From assembly GCA_041656115.1 (NCBI GenBank), contig JBBAED010000004.1:85598-149597 (forward strand): a stretch of 64,000 nt of DNA, read 5' to 3'. Of the stretch, positions 23,938 through 33,349 are shown one piece after another. The notes beneath the pieces are model-generated. The model did not search any database. It was not told where the DNA came from and saw only the letters and a list, made by a program, of their open reading frames with translations. The stretch is from Dehalococcoidales bacterium. GTDB taxonomy: Bacteria; Chloroflexota; Dehalococcoidia; Dehalococcoidales; UBA5627. Numbering within the stretch: the stretch's first letter is position 1; every line of letters begins with the position of its first letter. Made by a program: the position numbers and the translations under genes.

Positions 23938-24636
23938 ATTAGCAAAAACGTAGCATTTGCCTTCAAAAAGATTACCCCGATTATATTCGGATATATTTTC
24001 CTGGGGATTGGCTTCGGTATCCTCTTGCAGGAAGCGGGATACAACGTGCTGTGGGCGCTTTTTGGCAGTCTCTTTATTTATGCCGGATCAATCCAATACT
24101 TAATGATACCGCTGCTTGTTACCGGCGCCCCGATTCTAACTGTTGCCGTGATGACCTTACTGATTAACTCCCGTCATATTTTTTACGGTATCGGTTTTAT
24201 TGACCAATTTCGCGGGATGGGGCGGAAATATCCCTACATGGTTTTAGCACTTACCGATGAAACTTATGTTTTGTTAAGCACATGTAAATATCCTCCGGAA
24301 GTTGACCGCGATAAAGCCGCTTTTTACATTTCCTTATTCAATCACGGTTGGTGGATTTTCGGCTCCGTATTGGGTGTTTTAATAGGCACGCTGATTCCTT
24401 TTGATATGACCGGCATTGATTTCTGCATGACGGCTTTATTTGTTGTTCTGCTTACAAACCATATCAAACAAACCAAAAAATTAATTCCGGTTGTGATTGG
24501 CATAATTTCTGCTTTATTGTTTTTGCTGTTATTGGGCCCCGCCAATTTTATACTGCCGTCGCTGTGTTTAACGGTAGTTTTACTGGCACTGTTTAAAAAC
24601 CGCATCGATCTAAGAAAAGAAGGGGCAGTATCGTAA
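23938..24636 (+). CDS. azlC: AzlC family branched-chain amino acid exporter subunit (no canonical start codon)
   Basis: A 232-residue membrane protein matching AzlC: ITPIIFGYIFLGIGFGILL as first helix, GSLFIYAGSIQYLMIPLL, TLLINSRHIFYGI, and later helices. It pairs with AzlD, overlapping by one base (TAATG). The start is odd. The conserved N-terminus lies upstream of the first TTG in frame (24025), yet between the in-frame TGA at 23923 and that TTG there is no ATG, GTG or TTG. AUU at 23938 is the most plausible start given GAGG ten bases before it. An ATG at 23905 is in frame but separated by the TGA. A TGCTATAAT box lies at 23871-23879. Confidence 0.75.
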   Translation: MSKNVAFAFKKITPIIFGYIFLGIGFGILLQEAGYNVLWALFGSLFIYAGSIQYLMIPLLVTGAPILTVAVMTLLINSRHIFYGIGFIDQFRGMGRKYPYMVLALTDETYVLLSTCKYPPEVDRDKAAFYISLFNHGWWIFGSVLGVLIGTLIPFDMTGIDFCMTALFVVLLTNHIKQTKKLIPVVIGIISALLFLLLLGPANFILPSLCLTVVLLALFKNRIDLRKEGAVS

Positions 24637-24974
24637 TGAGCGTTTCGGTGTGGTATGCCATCGCGGTTTTTGCAACAGTTGCGGTTTGTACTTGGGTAAC
24701 CAGAGCACTGCCTTTTATGGTCTTTGGCAACAAAAAAGAACTGCCGCCGTTTGTAACCTACCTCGGGAAAGTTTTACCCGGCGCCATAATGGCAACGCTT
24801 GTAATTTATTGTTTAAGAGCAATTGATTTAACGCGATTCCCCTTTGGGCTGGCAGAGCTGATTTCGGTTGCCTTTGTTGTTGTCGTTCATTTATGGAGAA
24901 AGAACATGTTTTGGAGTATCGGCGGCGGAACCTTATGCTATATGATTTTAATCCGCACCGTTTTTCCTTTTTAG
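24636..24974 (+). CDS. azlD: AzlD family branched-chain amino acid exporter subunit
   Basis: A 112-residue protein with about four membrane helices and the AzlD features TWVTRALPFMVFGNK and PPFVTYLGKVLPGAIMATL. It forms a two-subunit exporter with AzlC. Its ATG overlaps the azlC stop codon, so translation is coupled. Confidence 0.88.
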   Translation: MSVSVWYAIAVFATVAVCTWVTRALPFMVFGNKKELPPFVTYLGKVLPGAIMATLVIYCLRAIDLTRFPFGLAELISVAFVVVVHLWRKNMFWSIGGGTLCYMILIRTVFPF

Positions 24975-25166
24975 GATAAAATAAGACCCTTATATTACTG
25001 TATTATCTGAGCCTCCCACCAATTGTTCTTCTATATTCTTGATTTCATTTGCGGCTTCTTCGCCGTTTAGCGATTGGGATTAGTCATAAAGATAGTTACA
25101 ACAAAATATTTGACTTGTTCGCCGCAACCATCTTGGATTTTGAACTCAGGCCTATGTAATAAAAAA

Positions 25167-25189
25167 GGCGGGCTCTAACAGAGCCCGCC
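25167..25189. terminator. Bidirectional intrinsic terminator
   Basis: GGCGGGCTCT/AGAGCCCGCC (25167-25176 with 25180-25189) around a three-base loop, with TTTT on the + side and AAAAAA (T-run for the minus strand) on the other. It serves the zinc-ribbon gene at 25217 on the minus strand and could also stop azlCD read-through. Confidence 0.9.
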
Positions 25190-25216
25190 TTTTCAAACTT
25201 TTTCAAAGCCGATAAT

Positions 25217-25510
25217 TTAGCGGCCTATTTTTCTGTAGCAATCGCTGCAATAGACCGGCTTGTCACCGCGCGGTTGGAAAGGAACTTCGGTGGTTTGGCC
25301 GCAGCTGCCGCAAGTAGCGGGGTACATACGACGTGCCGAAGAAAAGTTTCCGCCTCCGCCGCGTTCGTTCTTCCTTGCCTGACGGCACGACTGACAACGC
25401 TTGGGCTCATTGGTATAACCCTTTGACTGGAAAAATTCTTGATCTTCAGCGCTGAAAGTAAACGTGACACCGCAGTCGGAACACTGGATTGTTTTGTCCT
25501 TGAAACTCAT
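25217..25510 (-). CDS. Zinc-ribbon protein with four CxxC motifs
   Basis: A 97-residue protein with two zinc-ribbon units. The first is CSDCGVTFTFSAEDQEFF with CQSCRQARK (residues about 10-46); the second is CGSCGQTTEVPFQP with CSDCYRKIG (about 68-97). A Gly/Ser-rich linker joins them. Proteins with this zinc-binding domain followed by a CxxC repeat are common in Chloroflexota and related bacteria, and their role is unknown; nucleic acid or protein binding is likely. The gene is monocistronic, with a strong terminator. Confidence 0.82.
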   Translation of the reverse strand: MSFKDKTIQCSDCGVTFTFSAEDQEFFQSKGYTNEPKRCQSCRQARKNERGGGGNFSSARRMYPATCGSCGQTTEVPFQPRGDKPVYCSDCYRKIGR

Positions 25511-25736
25511 TGAATGACCTCCTCTTTTAAAATTTTTAGTTCAGAGTTTGAGTCATCCAATGGGGAGGAGAATATACCTTGATTCTGAATTCCTGTAATA
25601 ACTTCAACTTAAACTACTACCCTAATTTTATAATAAGTTTGAAATTTTTGCAAAATCGTTTTGAAAAGGGGAAAAATAAAGCTGCATGAGGCCCGGCCTT
25701 GTTACGGCGGCCAAAAATCTGTAAACTGATATTCCT

Positions 25737-27065
25737 ATGGATACTAATCAAATCATTGTTATCGGGGGCGGAGCCGGCGGGTTATTGGCGGCTGCCGGAG
25801 CGGCTGAAGAAGGAGCAAAAGTTCTTTTATTGGAAAAGACCTCTGCCATCGGCAATAAAATCCTAATTAGCGGAAAGACACGCTGTAATATAACCAATTC
25901 TAAAGAAGTCAGTGATTTTATCCCGATGTTCGGCAGTAACGGCAGGTTCCTTTACAATGCCTTTAGTAAATTTTTCAGAGACGAACTGCTGGCAATCTTG
26001 AAACGTTACGGCGTCGAAACAAAAACGGAACGCGGAGGGAGAATATTCCCCGTTTCCGATAGCGCCGAAGACGTTGTAAAAGCGCTTGGAAGATATAATT
26101 CTGATAACAATGTCAGCTTGCAAACAAACGCCAAAGTAATCGAAATTATGACCGACGGGGAGCAAATAACAGGCGTAAAAACCGAAACACGGGAATATCC
26201 GGCCAAGGCGGTAATTATTGCCGCCGGCGGGTCATCGTTTCCGGGAACCGGTTCAACGGGAGACGGTTACAGATTGGCAAAATCCTTAAACCATACAATT
26301 GTTCCCCTGCGGCCGGCGCTGGTTCCTTTGGTAACCGAAGAAATCGAACTGGCTAAAAGCATGCAAGGGGTAACATTAAAAAATGTGCGCCTGACCGCTT
26401 ACAGTTGCAAATCGGACGATATAGACCCTTCAATTGCTCCAACCAAAGACTGCGGACGCGGAATAGCGGGGAAAAGCCCCAAAGCGCCGATTATCGAAAG
26501 CCGCATGGGCGATATGATGATGACTCATTTCGGTATCGGCGGACCGATTACCCTTTTAATGAGTTTATCCGTTACCGAGGCATTGGAAAAAGGACCCGTC
26601 AGCGTAATGATTGATTTAAAACCGGCGCTTAGCTTTAAGGAACTAAGCGCAAGATTACAGCGTGATTTTAATACCTATTCAAAACGCAGTTTCCGCAATA
26701 TTCTCAAAGAGCTCCTGCCTCAGAAGCTGGTTGAACCGTTTGTTGTGATGTCGCATATCGACCCCGAAAAATGTGGAAATCAAATTAACGCCGCCGAAAG
26801 AGAACGCTTGCTGTTACTTTTAAAATCCCTGCGTTTTAATATCAAATCAACACTGCCGCTTACGTCTGCAATGGTTACCGCAGGCGGGGTATCGCTTAAA
26901 GAAATCGACCCCAAAACAATGGGGTCAAAACTGGTAAAGGGTTTGTTTTTTTGCGGTGAGGTAATGGATATTGATGCCGAAACCGGCGGTTACAACTTGC
27001 AAGCCGCCTTTTCAACCGGATACGTAGCGGGTAAAAGCGCCGCCTCTTTTGTAAAGGGAATTTAG
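25737..27065 (+). CDS. BaiN/HI0933-type NAD(P)/FAD-dependent oxidoreductase
   Basis: A 442-residue flavoprotein. The N-terminal dinucleotide motif is IVIGGGAGGLLAAAGAAEEG, followed by LLLEKTSAIGNKILISGKTR and CNITNS, hallmarks of the HI0933 (YhiN/BaiN) family. The late FFCGEVMDIDAETGGYNLQ and AFSTGYVAGKSA complete the FAD site. Some family members reduce bile-acid intermediates, but most have no known substrate. It is a single gene on the + strand, convergent with fic. Confidence 0.88.
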   Translation: MDTNQIIVIGGGAGGLLAAAGAAEEGAKVLLLEKTSAIGNKILISGKTRCNITNSKEVSDFIPMFGSNGRFLYNAFSKFFRDELLAILKRYGVETKTERGGRIFPVSDSAEDVVKALGRYNSDNNVSLQTNAKVIEIMTDGEQITGVKTETREYPAKAVIIAAGGSSFPGTGSTGDGYRLAKSLNHTIVPLRPALVPLVTEEIELAKSMQGVTLKNVRLTAYSCKSDDIDPSIAPTKDCGRGIAGKSPKAPIIESRMGDMMMTHFGIGGPITLLMSLSVTEALEKGPVSVMIDLKPALSFKELSARLQRDFNTYSKRSFRNILKELLPQKLVEPFVVMSHIDPEKCGNQINAAERERLLLLLKSLRFNIKSTLPLTSAMVTAGGVSLKEIDPKTMGSKLVKGLFFCGEVMDIDAETGGYNLQAAFSTGYVAGKSAASFVKGI

Positions 27066-27104
27066 AAACTGTTGATGCCGCCGATTTTTGTAAAAATGTG
27101 CTTT

Positions 27105-28253
27105 TTAATTCTTATCGCTAAAGATATCTAAATATTCTTTGTAAACATAAGTTTGACCGTATTTTTGATCCTCATCTGTCGGTAAAAGGATTCCCTTTTC
27201 AATAAAACGGTCAATTACTCTCTGCGCCCCGGCACGTGTGAATCCGGTCCATTTTTGAACGGTTGCAACATCAACAATCGGCTGTGCATATAACTTTGGC
27301 AATATCATTGATGCGCTCTCCGCGGCTCTTTTACTCATCGCGCCGACGATATTAATATCTTTTTCGCGCAGGGCAGTAATCCTTTCGACGATTTCAATAG
27401 CTTCATTGGCAATCTCGATTACACCGTCAAGAAAAAAATCCAACCATGCCGAAACATAGCCATCATGATAAGCCGCCAGCTTTTGATAATAAACATTTTG
27501 ATTTCGTCTAAAATAAGACGACAAAAATAATACCGGTTTTTTAAGAAATTTTTCCTGCCACAAATAAAAGGGGATTAAGATTCTGCCTGTTCTGCCGTTA
27601 CCGTCAAGAAACGGATGAATAGTTTCAAATTGTGCATGAATTAATCCCGATTTGCTAATAACCGGAAGATTATCTTTTGTATGGATAAATCGCTCCAAAT
27701 CCGAAAGCGCAGGCATAAGGGCATCTACCGGCGGCGGAACAAACCCGGCATTATCGGGGCGGCTGCCGCCAATCCAATTTTGGCTCTTACGAAATTCGCC
27801 GGGAGACGGATTTTGCGAAATCCTTGCCTCGGTCATCAATTCCTTGTGCAGTTCACGAATAAACCGCAGTGAAATCGGGAAGTTATCTTCAGATAAGCGG
27901 TTCATGCCGTAGTTTAATGTCTTAATGTAATGGAGGATATCATCCACATCGGGCGGGGTTTTATCGGTTATTTTAATCACGGCCTCAATAGCATCGGCCA
28001 TCGTAGCTTTTGTTCCCTCAATTTGACTCGAAGAAGCCGCATCTTTACGCTGATACATCAAAAGTAAAAAGTCCGAATCCGGTAACAGTTTAGTAATACC
28101 ATCCAGCTTTCCGACAAGACGAGTGGCGATATTATCTTTGTTCAAGATTGATAAATCCAAATCAAAACCGTTAGGCGGCGGGAAAGGATTGGGGATAAAA
28201 GCCTTAAAACCAGCCGGTTGCCTGATTAATTTCCCGAGTTCAATTTTCTTCAT
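27105..28253 (-). CDS. Fic family AMP-transferase with C-terminal winged helix
   Basis: A 382-residue Fic protein. The catalytic motif HPFLDGNGRTGR (about residues 209-220) is intact. The N-terminal inhibitory motif SSQIEG (about 76-81) carries the Glu that blocks ATP in self-inhibited Fic proteins, making this class II. The DUF4172-like N-terminus precedes it, and the C-terminal 60 residues (VATVQKWTGFTRAGAQRVID) form a helix-turn-helix, suggesting DNA binding. The frame opens at 28286, but the predicted transcription start near 28280 makes ATG 28253 or 28271 more likely. No Shine-Dalgarno is seen. Four phased palindromes cover the promoter, suggesting autoregulation. Confidence 0.85.
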   Translation of the reverse strand: MKKIELGKLIRQPAGFKAFIPNPFPPPNGFDLDLSILNKDNIATRLVGKLDGITKLLPDSDFLLLMYQRKDAASSSQIEGTKATMADAIEAVIKITDKTPPDVDDILHYIKTLNYGMNRLSEDNFPISLRFIRELHKELMTEARISQNPSPGEFRKSQNWIGGSRPDNAGFVPPPVDALMPALSDLERFIHTKDNLPVISKSGLIHAQFETIHPFLDGNGRTGRILIPFYLWQEKFLKKPVLFLSSYFRRNQNVYYQKLAAYHDGYVSAWLDFFLDGVIEIANEAIEIVERITALREKDINIVGAMSKRAAESASMILPKLYAQPIVDVATVQKWTGFTRAGAQRVIDRFIEKGILLPTDEDQKYGQTYVYKEYLDIFSDKN

Positions 28254-28256
28254 TTT

Positions 28257-28326
28257 TGTATACATTTCCATAAAACTTGTATACAAAGTATATCAGTTTG
28301 TATACATTTGTCAATAGATGTATACA
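28257..28326. promoter_or_regulatory. Array of four TGTATACA palindromes over the fic promoter
   Basis: Perfect 8-bp palindromes TGTATACA occur at 28257-28264, 28278-28285, 28299-28306 and 28319-28326, spaced 21, 21 and 20 bp, which is two helical turns each. The minus-strand promoter (TTGACA at 28314-28309, 16-bp spacer, TATACT at 28292-28287) lies between and within them. This layout places four dimers on one DNA face and would block RNA polymerase. Confidence 0.75.
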
Positions 28327-28344
28327 AACTTTTTGAGGTTTGAA

Positions 28345-28929
28345 TCAAAACAGACGAATCCCGAATTCACGCAGGGTATTAGCCAGTGCATAAATCGGCA
28401 GCCCGACGACATTAAAATAATCGCCCTCGATTTTTTCGACAATTAACGCACCCAACCCTTGAATTGCGTATGCCCCGGCCTTATCAAGCGGTTCTCCCGT
28501 CTTTGCGTAAGCATCAATTTCCGCGGATGTCAGTTTTTTAATATAAACCTTAGTTTCAACCGCAGCGGATAATGTTTTAGCGGTTGCGGTATCCGTAACG
28601 GTAAACCCCGTAATTACAAAATGATGCCTGCCGCTTAGCCGCGCAAGCATAGTGCGCGCTTCCGCAGGGCTTTTAGGCTTGCCGATTATCTGCCCGTCAA
28701 GAACCCCAAAGGTGTCCGCCCCGATAATAACGGCATCCTGGTATTTTTCGGCAATCGCCGTAACTTTGCGCAGCGACAATTCTATCGCCAATTTATGCGA
28801 ATCGGGCTCCCGGCATATTTCCTCATTAAAACCACTGCCGTCAACCTCAAAGCGCAGCCCGATATTTTCCAAAAGCTCTTTCCTGCGAGGGGATGATGAG
28901 GCCAATATTATTCTTCTTTCGTTATCCAT
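28345..28929 (-). CDS. maf: Maf family nucleoside triphosphate pyrophosphatase
   Basis: A 194-residue Maf protein with the N-terminal IILASSSPRRKELLENIGL, the central VIIGADTFGVLDGQIIGKPK, and YAIQGLGALIVEKIEGDYFN near the end. It hydrolyses non-canonical nucleotides (dTTP/UTP-type house-cleaning activity) in the cytosol. It follows the ABC-F gene by 9 bp and is probably cotranscribed with it. Confidence 0.92.
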   Translation of the reverse strand: MDNERRIILASSSPRRKELLENIGLRFEVDGSGFNEEICREPDSHKLAIELSLRKVTAIAEKYQDAVIIGADTFGVLDGQIIGKPKSPAEARTMLARLSGRHHFVITGFTVTDTATAKTLSAAVETKVYIKKLTSAEIDAYAKTGEPLDKAGAYAIQGLGALIVEKIEGDYFNVVGLPIYALANTLREFGIRLF

Positions 28930-28938
28930 ACTTTAATA

Positions 28939-30903
28939 TTACTGCAGAGCACGAATCGCCTCCGCCAACTCCTGTTTCATGGTTTCGTCCTGGAGGCTTA
29001 ACCCCTCCCAGCGCGCTTCCAACGCCTTAATGCGCGCCAGAACCTGTTGATGTCTGGAAGTAGCCTCTACCATCGCCGCACCGTCATTGTAGCTTGTCTG
29101 GTCGGCATAAAGGGATTCAATCTTGTTTTTTTCAGCCTCTAATTGCGCTATTTCGTTTTCAACCTTTTCAATTTCGGCTTTTAAAGGCTTGGATTTACGA
29201 AAATAATCGTTGCGAAGCGTTGCTTCTTTATTTTTACGCTGCTTTGCGTCACTAAACACAGGCTTGGGCTTACAAACCGGAGAATTCTCGCCCGGTACCT
29301 CATTTTCTTTCTTTTTCTCGGTATAGTAATCGTAATCTCCCAAATAAAACGAAAGTACACCGTTTCTGACTTCGATAATCTTATTGGCAACCTGATTAAT
29401 CAGCAGGCGGTCATGTGTAATAAAACATAGTGTCCCGTCGTATTCTTCGAGCGCATCCGTAAGAACCTCGCGCGAAGCAATATCAAGATGGTTGGTCGGC
29501 TCGTCCATTAAGATAAAATTGGCCGGCTTTAAAAGCATTTTTGCAATTGCAAGACGCGCTTTTTCACCGCCGGAAAGGACAGATACCGTTTTGAATGCGT
29601 CATCACCGCTAAAAAGAAAGGCCCCCAAAAGCGAACGCAGCTCCCGGTCGGTTGCCTCGGGTGAAACCCTGCGCAGTTCGGATAATAAATCATTTGCCGG
29701 ATTTAAAAGCTCCAACTGGTGTTGCGCATAATAAGTTGTTTCCGTTTTATGCCCCAAAACCCGTTCGCCCTTTTCAAATGGCAGCACCCCGGCAAGAATT
29801 TTTAAAAGGGTTGTCTTACCGGCACCGTTGGGGCCAACCAAAGCCACTTTATCCCCGCGTTCGATTGTTAGATTCATCCCTGCGTAAATTACCTTTTCAC
29901 CGTACGCTTTATGCAAGTTTTTTAAGTTAATCACTTCCCGCCCGCTCGGCTCGGTTTCGGCGAAATTAAAGTTTACTCTTTTGGTTATGCGGGGGACTTC
30001 AATCAGTTCCGTTTTAGCCAGCAGCTTTAGACGGCTTTGTACTTGCCTGGCTTTGGTAGCTTTATAGCGAAAACGATCAACAAACTCCATTTGCTTAGCG
30101 ATTTTCTTTTCCTGTCTTTCGGCGGCGGCTTCCAGTTTTTGAGCCTCTTTGTCACGCATTTCAATATAGCCGTTATAGTTTCCGTTAAAGCAAACTGGCT
30201 TGCCGTTTTCAATCGCCAAAATCTTATTGGTAACCTTATTCAAAAAAAGCCGGTCGTGTGATGTTAAAAGAACCGCGCCGTCGTAGCGTAAAAGATAATT
30301 TTCAAACCAGATGCACGACTCCAAATCAAGATGATTGGTGGGTTCGTCCAAAAGGAGGAGATCCGGGTTGACCGCCAACAATTTTGCCAGCGAAGCGCGC
30401 ATTAACCAACCGCCGCTAAATTCTTTTAAAGGCCGCCCAAAATCATTTTCGGAAAAACCGAGCCCGCAGAGGATGGCCTTGGCACGGTATTCAACATCGT
30501 TCTCGCCCAGAATCTCAAAACGGTGCTGCAATTCCCCCAATTCCGCCAGCAAGGACATTTTTTCATCGTCTGCAAGGAGCTGCTCCAGCTTAGAAACTAT
30601 TGTATCAATCCGCTCTTGAATTGCCTTTGTTTTTTCACAGGCAACGGCGACTTCATCCAATAAAAGCTTGTCGGAAAAAGGCTCCACTTCCTGCCGCAAA
30701 TAACCGATTGTGGTTCCTTTTTTGCGAGTGATTAAACCTTCATCGGGGGTCACATTACCGGATATAATTTCAAAAAGGGTTGTTTTGCCCGAACCGTTAG
30801 GGCCAAGGACGGCAACACGGTCGCTTTCGCCAACACTAAGCGTCAAACCCGCAAACAATGTGCGTAAACCGAACGATTTTGAAATTTCGAAAATACTTAG
30901 CAT
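28939..30903 (-). CDS. ABC-F family ribosome-associated ATPase
   Basis: A 654-residue soluble protein with two ABC domains and no membrane segments. Walker A motifs are GPNGSGKTT (about 34-42) and GPNGAGKTT (second half); signatures are FSGGWLMRASLAK and LSGGEKARLAIAK; Walker B motifs are LLLLDEPTNHLD and FILMDEPTNHLD. The inter-domain linker (about 240-320) is rich in charged helix, and a coiled-coil C-terminal tail (about 560-654) follows, as in Uup/YdiF types. These proteins act on the ribosome to relieve stalled translation or protect it from antibiotics. Which subgroup applies is not clear. Confidence 0.9.
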   Translation of the reverse strand: MLSIFEISKSFGLRTLFAGLTLSVGESDRVAVLGPNGSGKTTLFEIISGNVTPDEGLITRKKGTTIGYLRQEVEPFSDKLLLDEVAVACEKTKAIQERIDTIVSKLEQLLADDEKMSLLAELGELQHRFEILGENDVEYRAKAILCGLGFSENDFGRPLKEFSGGWLMRASLAKLLAVNPDLLLLDEPTNHLDLESCIWFENYLLRYDGAVLLTSHDRLFLNKVTNKILAIENGKPVCFNGNYNGYIEMRDKEAQKLEAAAERQEKKIAKQMEFVDRFRYKATKARQVQSRLKLLAKTELIEVPRITKRVNFNFAETEPSGREVINLKNLHKAYGEKVIYAGMNLTIERGDKVALVGPNGAGKTTLLKILAGVLPFEKGERVLGHKTETTYYAQHQLELLNPANDLLSELRRVSPEATDRELRSLLGAFLFSGDDAFKTVSVLSGGEKARLAIAKMLLKPANFILMDEPTNHLDIASREVLTDALEEYDGTLCFITHDRLLINQVANKIIEVRNGVLSFYLGDYDYYTEKKKENEVPGENSPVCKPKPVFSDAKQRKNKEATLRNDYFRKSKPLKAEIEKVENEIAQLEAEKNKIESLYADQTSYNDGAAMVEATSRHQQVLARIKALEARWEGLSLQDETMKQELAEAIRALQ

Positions 30904-31001
30904 GTTTACCTAAAAATTTATTGCGAAAACTTTAGTAAATTATACAATCCGAACGCCTGTTGGGGGAAATCGAAGCATGGAATTATCTTAACATAACGAC
31001 A

Positions 31002-33062
31002 TTATTCGACTCCTTCTTTGGCTGAAGAAGTCTCCTCGGGCGGCAAGGCATTTTTTACCTCGGCAAGCGCCTCGGGGCTGATTGTTTCCGCAGCCTGTAA
31101 AGTACCCTCGGTCGCTTTTGTAACCGCTTCATCTTTCGACAAGTTCACCTGCTTTGAAACCTTGACCGCCGCCTCAACGGTTCTACGGGTCGCGGTTGCC
31201 AAATCACAGCACGTCTCGGAAGCACCTTCTATAATCCCTTGGCTTGCCCCGATAATTGCATCCTCGGGGGCAACGCCGGCATCGGTCATAACCTTAATAA
31301 CGCTTGTTACAATCGCCTTTTCTATTTTGCCGACATCCTCCGGAGTCTCTTCAATGGCATGCATCGCTCCGCGCGCAACCTGTCTGGAAATTTCCATTCC
31401 GTGCTTTTTCATATCTTCCGGGGATTGCGGAAGGACAGAGATATCCCTTTCAAAAGCCCTTGTCAATCTCTGAGTCAACCTTTTACCTTGTAATGCCGTA
31501 ACGGTAGCCATTCTGGCAATTTCCGCTATTTGAAAAACGGTAACGCCCAAGGCCACATCCAACCCCGGAATTCCAATTCGCCTTACTTGGTTAAAAGGAA
31601 AATTACTAAATGTCATCGGGGCGGGAGCGGAACTCATATGGCTCGTGAAGTCCCGTGACGGATTTAAAAGTGAATTTAAAACGATTTCGCTGCCAACCTC
31701 GCCCTCTTCCTTTAAAGAAGCCAGTAAGCCAATAACGGCTAAACCCGCAATAAAGGCCAGCAAAAACAGGAAATCCAATCCGTTCAGCACTAAAATCGGG
31801 AACTCCGCCATGCTGCCGTTACTAATCCATGTTATGTTAAGGTTTAAATGCCTTGTTGCAAAAAAGCCGGCTAATAAACTGCCAAAGAGCGGTCCGACTC
31901 CGATACCGAGATTGGTGGCTACGGAAGCACTGGCAAGATAGGAAGCGGCCTGACCGGCAGGCGCCAACTTCAAACCGATTGTGCTGACGGTAAGGTTAAC
32001 TCCGGCCATCGCGATTCCCGCAAATATATGCAAAACCACAAGCAAGGGCATGGTTAAGAAATATTTATCGGGCATTGCCGTAAACATCCAGCCGAAAATC
32101 ACCAATAAATAAAGGGATGCGCACATATATAAAATAACTTTATTACCGAAACGATCCACAAAGCTGCCCCAAACCCGAAGGAAAATAACGCTAAAGAGCT
32201 GGCTTGTGATACTCAGCCCGATAACCCAATAAAGAGGCAAACCCAGATATGTCAGCATATAGACGGCAAAAAAGGGAATCGCCAGGTTTGAAGCGATATT
32301 CCAAAACAATAAAAAAGAGACCAGTTTTTTGAAGTTTTTGTCTCGCAAAGGCGCGATAAGCCTTTCTTTCAAAGAAACCGAATCCTTTTCTACCGGCTGC
32401 ATCATCGGCTCCGGCATTAATGACATAAACACCGGGCAAGACAAGCCCAAAAATACGGTGCCAAATAAAAGAACCCAAGTATAAGCCAACGCGATATTAC
32501 CGGTAGAAGATAAACCGGACCAATAATCGACAAAAAAGGCCGCACCCAAACTGAATATCGCACTAACTATCCCCGCAAGGGCCAACCTTCTGCCAAAAAA
32601 ACGGCCAAGGATTGATTGAGGCACAAGGTCGCGAATCCAACTGTTCCACGCTGAATTGGTAAATGCTCGCAGCAAGCCGTTTATTACCAATAGCCCAAGT
32701 AACAAATAGACCGCTTCCGCACTGGGGGTAACCATAAATAAGGGAATCAGCGCAACCGGAATCCAGACAAGCTGCGCCAGCAGATATGACGGGACAACAA
32801 TCGCTTTACGTTTTCTGAACTTCTCAACCAGTAAAATCGTAACGCTTTGGAAACTTTGCATCAGAAACGGAATTGAGGCCATTATACCGATCTGGGGAAC
32901 ACTTGCGCCAAGAGCCAAGGCATACGCCGCCAGGATACCGCTGGTAGTAATGCTATTAAAGCTCAGTGCCGCAACGCCTTCCAGAGTTAACCAGCGCAGC
33001 CCTGATTTAATATCTTGCTCGGATATCGTAGGCTTCGGATTTAAAAAACTAAATATTTTCAT
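31002..33062 (-). CDS. MFS transporter with long C-terminal helical extension
   Basis: A 686-residue protein. Residues about 20-450 form a 12-helix MFS unit, with VPQSILGRFFGRRLALAG as the loop 2-3 region and FVDRFGNKV between helices 8 and 9. MFS proteins usually end near 400-450; here about 230 more residues follow. They are largely helical and carry repeated-looking segments such as EDAIIGASQGIIEGASET, DEAVTKATEGTLQAAETI and EKAIVTSVIKVMTDAG. The extension is acidic and Ala-rich and could be a regulatory or scaffolding tail. The substrate is unknown. The gene has a 360-bp upstream region with a palindrome-bearing promoter. Confidence 0.75.
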   Translation of the reverse strand: MKIFSFLNPKPTISEQDIKSGLRWLTLEGVAALSFNSITTSGILAAYALALGASVPQIGIMASIPFLMQSFQSVTILLVEKFRKRKAIVVPSYLLAQLVWIPVALIPLFMVTPSAEAVYLLLGLLVINGLLRAFTNSAWNSWIRDLVPQSILGRFFGRRLALAGIVSAIFSLGAAFFVDYWSGLSSTGNIALAYTWVLLFGTVFLGLSCPVFMSLMPEPMMQPVEKDSVSLKERLIAPLRDKNFKKLVSFLLFWNIASNLAIPFFAVYMLTYLGLPLYWVIGLSITSQLFSVIFLRVWGSFVDRFGNKVILYMCASLYLLVIFGWMFTAMPDKYFLTMPLLVVLHIFAGIAMAGVNLTVSTIGLKLAPAGQAASYLASASVATNLGIGVGPLFGSLLAGFFATRHLNLNITWISNGSMAEFPILVLNGLDFLFLLAFIAGLAVIGLLASLKEEGEVGSEIVLNSLLNPSRDFTSHMSSAPAPMTFSNFPFNQVRRIGIPGLDVALGVTVFQIAEIARMATVTALQGKRLTQRLTRAFERDISVLPQSPEDMKKHGMEISRQVARGAMHAIEETPEDVGKIEKAIVTSVIKVMTDAGVAPEDAIIGASQGIIEGASETCCDLATATRRTVEAAVKVSKQVNLSKDEAVTKATEGTLQAAETISPEALAEVKNALPPEETSSAKEGVE

Positions 33063-33349
33063 AAAAATAAAATGCTATACCGCACCAACAATTTTATCAA
33101 CTTATAAAACGGCCGACCTAACACAAAAATTCACACCGGCAAAGGGCAAACCCTATAAAAATAAATACCGTAAAAAACAATTTTCAAAACTTTCAATAAA
33201 ACAAAGAAACTGCCGTAAAGTTAGCCGAAATGCTAAAGTTCCCGGCGCGCTGTTTCTCAAACCCTGCATTTTATGCCTGTCGGATTTGCTTTAGTTAAAA
33301 ATTTGCGCTTGGAACGGTATTATAGAACTACCGGATAAAAAAGGGGGTA

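Noticed and set aside
32950..33294. 114-codon + frame overlapping the MFS start and upstream gap
   Set aside because: Antisense to the MFS start and promoter region, rich in Lys/Asn from AT-rich DNA, no ribosome site.
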